The notes under the pieces are model-generated. The model ran no database searches, was not told the origin of the DNA, and worked only from the letters and a program-made list of their open reading frames with translations. From an uncultured Planctomycetaceae bacterium (GTDB taxonomy: Bacteria; Planctomycetota; Planctomycetia; Planctomycetales; Planctomycetaceae), in NCBI GenBank assembly GCA_903921605.1, contig CAIXQV010000680.1, positions 1-10,624 of the forward strand: a stretch of 10,624 bases of DNA, in the 5' to 3' direction. This document shows positions 7,474-10,624 of the stretch, piece after piece; the first letter of the stretch is position 1; the number at the start of each line of letters is the position of its first letter. The position numbers were made by a program, and so were the translations under genes.

Positions 7474-7504
7474 CACAATCCTGCCTGCCAATCGAGCGTC
7501 TGCC

Positions 7505-9307
7505 ATGAAACACTTTCATCCCCTGTTTGCATTCCTGTTCACATGGACGTCGTTGGCTGCCCACGGCATCGCTTCTGATCTTGTCGCAGAACGAGAACAG
7601 GTCAAAAACGCACTACAGATTCTTGATGCGTGGCATTCGACTCAACCCGAACCCGGGGAACGTTTTTTACACATTGTCTGCTGGACACCGTCAGATCGCG
7701 AATTCCCGGCCGACTATCAGGCGCGCCTGACTCGCATCATGGAACACATTCAGGCGTTCTATGCCGATGAGATGGACCGCTATGGCATGCCTGATCGCAC
7801 TATTCGCCTGCGACACGATGAAAAACAGGTGCTGCTTCACAAGGTGCTCGGAAAACATCCGACGGAACACTACGCGATGGAGTCAGGCTCTGAAATTCGT
7901 GAAGAATGTCTGCCTGTACTGACGGCCGCTGGTATCGATGCCAACAAGGAAACAATCTTTATCCTGTGTAACCTTGCCACGTGGGATGCAAAGCAGCTTC
8001 AGTTTACACACAACTCACCCTACTACGCTGGCGGTTCCTTTCGCAGCGGCACGGCATGGCAACTGGATTCGCCGGAACTGGATACTCTCAATCTGAAACT
8101 GAAGAAGCCGATGATTGAAGATGGCCAATACGGACGCATCTCATTGGGCAAACATAACTCCATCTTTATCGGCGGCATGGCTCATGAACTGGGGCATGCA
8201 CTCGGGCTTCCACATTGTACAGCTCGGCCGGATGAATCGGTGAAGGGCGAAGCGTTGATGGGTTCAGGAAATCGCACGTATGGAGATGAACTGCGTGGCG
8301 AAGGCAAAGGCTCGTTCCTGACTCTGGCTCACGCGCTCCGTCTCGCTTCGCATCCACAGTTCTCCAAATCCGTCAAGGGCCTGAACCTCGAAACTCGCGC
8401 GGAGATCAATGAGCTGAAGATCGAGGCGAAGGGAAAGAGCATTCATGTTACCGGGATCGTCAATGCTGATCCACCCGTTTACGCAGTTGTGGCCTACTTC
8501 GATCCCGAGGGCGGCAGTGATTACGATGCAACCACGGCCTCCGCGATCCCGACAACCAATGGCCGTTTCGAACTCAGCTCAGAGGCGTTGCAACATGGAA
8601 AACCCGGTGAGTTGCGACTGTTTCCCCTGCACGTCAACGGATCTGCAGCCGGTCAAATGTCAGCGACGAACTTTCGTTATTCCTATGTCATCAAGCCCGA
8701 TGGAACGCCCGATCTGACATCCATTCAAACACGGCAGCAGTTGCAGTCGATTGTTGCAGCACTGACAAACGGAGATCAGAAGAAAGCCGCCGAGCTGACC
8801 GGAGAAATCAAGAATGCAAAGATCGCGGCGATTGCCGAAAGACTGGTGCGACCGATCAAGGCCACTCAAACTCCCGCGAACATTGTGAGCAATGATAAGA
8901 GTGTTCCCTTAACCAACTTCGTTCCAACCAATGCCAAAGTGGGCTGGGGCAATGTGGTTTATGATCGAGTTCCTGATGAACAACTGTTGCTGGAGTCTGG
9001 TGGTCAGTTCTTTGAAACCGGCATCTACGCCCACGCACCAGCTCTCCATGTTTACGAACTGAAGGGTAAGTGGTCTGGCTTTTCCGGGCACGTGGGACTC
9101 GCTGCCGGACATGATGGATCGGTTGAATTTGAGATCAAGGGCGATGGCCGGACGCTTTGGAAGTCAGAGGTCGTCGAGTCCTCTGCAACGGTGCCGTTTG
9201 AGGTGTCGCTGAATGGTATCGAGCAGTTGGAATTGCTGACTAACCCCACCGATGACGGTGCCGGAGCTGACTGGGGAATGTGGCTTGATCCCACGTTGCA
9301 GCGATAG
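7505..9307 (+). CDS. Secreted metzincin-like zinc metalloprotease with C-terminal NPCBM domain
   Basis: An exported protein of 600 residues. ATG 7505 starts a clean signal peptide (MKHFHPLFAFLFTWTSLAAHG, cleavage near 20-23). In-frame codons further upstream (from TTG 7361) would bury it and are rejected. The catalytic zinc motif HELGHALGLPH lies at 227-237 (H227, E228, H231, H237) and a Met-turn candidate, M252, follows in EALMGSGN. A beta-rich, Ig/FN3-like segment spans about 310-400, a charged helical linker about 415-455, and an NPCBM domain about 465-600 (VGWGNVVYDR, GIYAHAPA, VGLAAGHDGSV, FEI). NPCBM is a carbohydrate- or surface-associated domain common in planctomycetes, so the protease may act on glycoproteins or bind a glycan surface (inference). 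It is a separate unit, 214 bases after the ArnT-like gene. The exact peptidase family is not recognised. Confidence 0.9.
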   Translation: MKHFHPLFAFLFTWTSLAAHGIASDLVAEREQVKNALQILDAWHSTQPEPGERFLHIVCWTPSDREFPADYQARLTRIMEHIQAFYADEMDRYGMPDRTIRLRHDEKQVLLHKVLGKHPTEHYAMESGSEIREECLPVLTAAGIDANKETIFILCNLATWDAKQLQFTHNSPYYAGGSFRSGTAWQLDSPELDTLNLKLKKPMIEDGQYGRISLGKHNSIFIGGMAHELGHALGLPHCTARPDESVKGEALMGSGNRTYGDELRGEGKGSFLTLAHALRLASHPQFSKSVKGLNLETRAEINELKIEAKGKSIHVTGIVNADPPVYAVVAYFDPEGGSDYDATTASAIPTTNGRFELSSEALQHGKPGELRLFPLHVNGSAAGQMSATNFRYSYVIKPDGTPDLTSIQTRQQLQSIVAALTNGDQKKAAELTGEIKNAKIAAIAERLVRPIKATQTPANIVSNDKSVPLTNFVPTNAKVGWGNVVYDRVPDEQLLLESGGQFFETGIYAHAPALHVYELKGKWSGFSGHVGLAAGHDGSVEFEIKGDGRTLWKSEVVESSATVPFEVSLNGIEQLELLTNPTDDGAGADWGMWLDPTLQR

Positions 9308-9317
9308 AAATCGCAGA

Positions 9318-9340
9318 TTCTGTTTTCGCCAGAAACAGAA
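9318..9340 (+). terminator. Weak hairpin after the metalloprotease stop
   Basis: TTCTGTTT (9318-9325) and AAACAGAA (9333-9340) are perfect complements with a seven-base loop, starting ten bases after the TAG. The stem is AT-rich and no T-run follows, so its function as an intrinsic terminator is doubtful. Position is the main argument. Confidence 0.3.
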
Positions 9341-9630
9341 CAGAGTAATAACCGGTCCGAGTGGACTCGACACCTTCGAACCTTTCTATCCTTGGCTACT
9401 GGGCTGGGCTAAGAACCCGCGGCATGTCGCTGTGGAAAGAAGTCGAGATATGCTGGCTGGAAGTGTGAACATTTGTGGCAGCTAGAGGTTGCCCGTTTTG
9501 CATAAAAGCCTCTTCATCGACCCGGTGCGCCTCACCGTCCGGTACTTCAGGGCAAATGACCGCAGTTTGGAAAGATGGGCAGTATCCGCGGGCATGATCA
9601 AGTTTGACCACTCAGAACCACCGGATGATC

Positions 9631-9650
9631 CGTCTAGCTTCGGCTGGACG
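9631..9650 (+). promoter_or_regulatory. cUUCGg tetraloop hairpin in the leader of the Cys/His-rich gene
   Basis: CGTCTAGC (9631-9638) pairs with GCTGGACG (9643-9650) over eight pairs, including one wobble, and is closed by C-TTCG-G, the exceptionally stable tetraloop. It ends 37 bases before the ATG at 9688. It could shield or shape the mRNA leader. No T-run follows. Confidence 0.45.
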
Positions 9651-9675
9651 AAAAGACGATAGTGACAAGCCATTC

Positions 9676-9679
9676 GGAG
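9676..9679 (+). promoter_or_regulatory. Ribosome binding site (GGAG) deciding the Cys/His-rich gene start
   Basis: GGAG lies eight bases before ATG 9688. It supports that start, which is also the one that opens with a signal peptide. Confidence 0.6.
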
Positions 9680-9687
9680 TGCATTTA

Positions 9688-10209
9688 ATGTTCAGGGTTC
9701 TGCTGGGAACAATGCTGATTGCTGCTCAGATCCTCATGGGATCCTGGGGCAACTGTACGTTGTGCCTTCGCAGTGACGGAACCATCTGCTGTGTTCATGA
9801 ACAGGCCGCGGCGTGTTCGTGTTGTGAACATGAGCACACAAATTCCTCCAGTGCAGATGAGCACAACAGCCATTCACATGCTGTTTGCCAAATTGCCACA
9901 ACGCACGAACACGAAGATCACAATAGCGATCCTCTTGAGGAAACTGTCCCGCTTGAGTTGCCTCTGACGTCCAGTATTCCGTGCGGATGTCGACATGTTC
10001 CGCTGTCTTCGAACAATGCTCCGGACTCACAGGAGTTCTTCCCGGTAACTTCGTCGGATCGGAAGCAAAGCCGGCCTTCGGTTCCTCCGGCTCACTCATT
10101 TCATGCCACCAGCCTCACCAACGTTGTGGCAGAATTCCGCCACCTGCATTCGCCCGAGTGCCTGACCGTCGGCCTCACGATCGTGTCATCGGTCGTTATT
10201 CGCTGTTGA
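9688..10209 (+). CDS. Exported Cys/His-rich protein, probable metal-binding
   Basis: No family recognised. The 173-residue product starts at ATG 9688, backed by GGAG at good spacing and by a signal peptide (MFRVLLGTMLIAAQILMGSWG). An in-frame TTG at 9604 would hide that signal and is rejected. The mature part has 12 Cys and 14 His, mostly packed into residues 23-78: CTLC (23-26), CCVH (34-37), CSCCEHEH (43-50), DEHNSHSH (57-64) and HEHEDH (73-78). A second small cluster is CGCRH (99-103). Such density points to binding of soft or borderline metals (Cu, Zn, Ni, Cd) outside the cytoplasm, an inference from composition. The rest is low-complexity and polar, ending in a hydrophobic stretch (about 159-171) and a terminal Cys. 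The next gene is a YnfA-type small membrane transporter on the same strand, 164 bases on, so a stress or efflux context is possible. Confidence 0.75.
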   Translation: MFRVLLGTMLIAAQILMGSWGNCTLCLRSDGTICCVHEQAAACSCCEHEHTNSSSADEHNSHSHAVCQIATTHEHEDHNSDPLEETVPLELPLTSSIPCGCRHVPLSSNNAPDSQEFFPVTSSDRKQSRPSVPPAHSFHATSLTNVVAEFRHLHSPECLTVGLTIVSSVVIRC

Positions 10210-10373
10210 GTCGTCATTGCGTAAACCGCGATGATCTCCAGCCGGATTCGATCGTCCACGTTTTGTTGACTGTGGGCTTCTTCTCGCCGAGATTTTGGAT
10301 TCAGTCCGGCTGAAGCTCCGAATCCTTCAGTTAACCCTCGCAGTGTCGCCAAACCGCGAGTGTGGAATAGGTC
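10210..10373. other. Gap with overlapping short hairpins before ynfA
   Basis: GGATTC (10297-10302) with GAATCC (10320-10325), TTCAG (10300-10304) with CTGAA (10310-10314), and CTGAAG (10310-10315) with CTTCAG (10325-10330) are mutually exclusive inverted repeats. None is followed by a T-run. No promoter boxes are convincing. Confidence 0.35.
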
Positions 10374-10624
10374 ATGAATTTCCTGTTCATGTTGCTGCTG
10401 TTTGTAATCACTGCAATCGCGGAAATCGTCGGTTGCTATCTCCCGTACCTCTGGTTGAAACAAGGCAATTCAGCATGGTTGCTCTTGCCGGCGGCGGCCA
10501 GTCTGTCGTTGTTCGCATGGTTGCTTTCTTTGCATCCTGCCGCGAGTGGCCGAGTGTATGCGGCGTATGGCGGAGTTTACATCACGGTTGCGATTTGCTG
10601 GCTTTGGATTGTCGATGGGGTGCG
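10374..10624 (+). CDS. ynfA: YnfA/UPF0060 family small membrane protein (3' end cut off)
   Basis: The first 83 codons of a protein that is usually about 108 residues long; the rest lies beyond the window. It starts [29 protein letters not shown], with the conserved membrane-buried Glu (E17) in [10 protein letters not shown]. It continues with a second hydrophobic segment (about 34-49) and the family signature [12 protein letters not shown] (58-69), then the start of another helix (IAICWLW-like, 70-77). Family knowledge: YnfA is related to small multidrug resistance transporters and in Shigella contributes to export of toxic cations. Four transmembrane helices are expected in the inner membrane. 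No strong Shine-Dalgarno is seen before ATG 10374. It follows the Cys/His-rich gene on the same strand. Confidence 0.92.
   Translation, partial: MNFLFMLLLFVITAIAEIVGCYLPYLWLKQGNSAWLLLPAAASLSLFAWLLSLHPAASGRVYAAYGGVYITVAICWLWIVDGV

Larger units (their letters stand above)
9308..9687. other. Noncoding gap between the metalloprotease and the Cys/His-rich gene
   Basis: These 380 bases hold three small hairpins: 9318-9340 just after the protease stop, CGGTG/CACCG at 9523-9537, and a cUUCGg hairpin at 9631-9650. A minus-strand frame (9396-9611, GTG start, 71 codons) has passable codon use but no recognisable family and no ribosome site, so I do not call it a gene. A decayed gene or a short unknown protein remains possible. 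Confidence 0.5.

Noticed and set aside
7361..7504. Upstream extension of the metalloprotease gene to TTG 7361
   Set aside because: It would place 48 residues before a perfect signal peptide; ATG 7505 is the better start.
9604..9687. Upstream extension of the Cys/His-rich gene to TTG 9604
   Set aside because: It would bury the signal peptide and ignore the GGAG site before ATG 9688; it also runs through the UUCG hairpin.

Overview
The window looks like chromosomal DNA of a Gram-negative, free-living bacterium, most probably a planctomycete (Planctomycetota). This placement is inferred from four things: a secreted metalloprotease carrying an NPCBM domain, an S46 exopeptidase, mostly weak or absent Shine-Dalgarno sites, and GC-rich palindromic repeats of a kind I remember from planctomycete intergenic DNA. 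No rRNA, tRNA, CRISPR array, integrase or transposase is visible.

Left part (1-3643, minus strand): a two-gene operon is read leftwards. An FAD-dependent phytoene-desaturase-like oxidoreductase comes first. A secreted S46 dipeptidyl-peptidase follows, and its ATG overlaps the oxidoreductase stop codon (ATGA). The oxidoreductase start lies next to a long REP-like palindrome.

Centre-left (3644-4392): a noncoding, structure-rich divergent region of about 740 bases. It holds several inverted repeats, including one whose arms bracket a perfect TTGACA box upstream of the next gene.

Centre (4393-7290, plus strand): a glycolipid/glycan modification module of a GT2 polyprenyl-phosphate glycosyltransferase, a small LAB_N (lipid A biosynthesis N-terminal domain) membrane protein that overlaps it out of frame, and an ArnT/PMT-like integral membrane glycosyltransferase. 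The expected division of labour is that the GT2 loads a sugar onto a polyprenyl phosphate, the LAB_N protein is an accessory or flippase-like partner, and the ArnT-like enzyme uses the lipid-linked sugar on the periplasmic side.

Right part (7505-10624, plus strand): a secreted metzincin-like protease with a C-terminal NPCBM domain, then about 380 noncoding bases, then an exported Cys/His-rich protein that looks metal-binding (with a cUUCGg hairpin in its leader), and finally a YnfA/UPF0060 membrane protein cut off by the window end.

I see no clearly new system. The best leads are the Cys/His-rich secreted protein, the promoter inside an inverted repeat, the REP-like palindromes, and the coupled oxidoreductase-peptidase pair.
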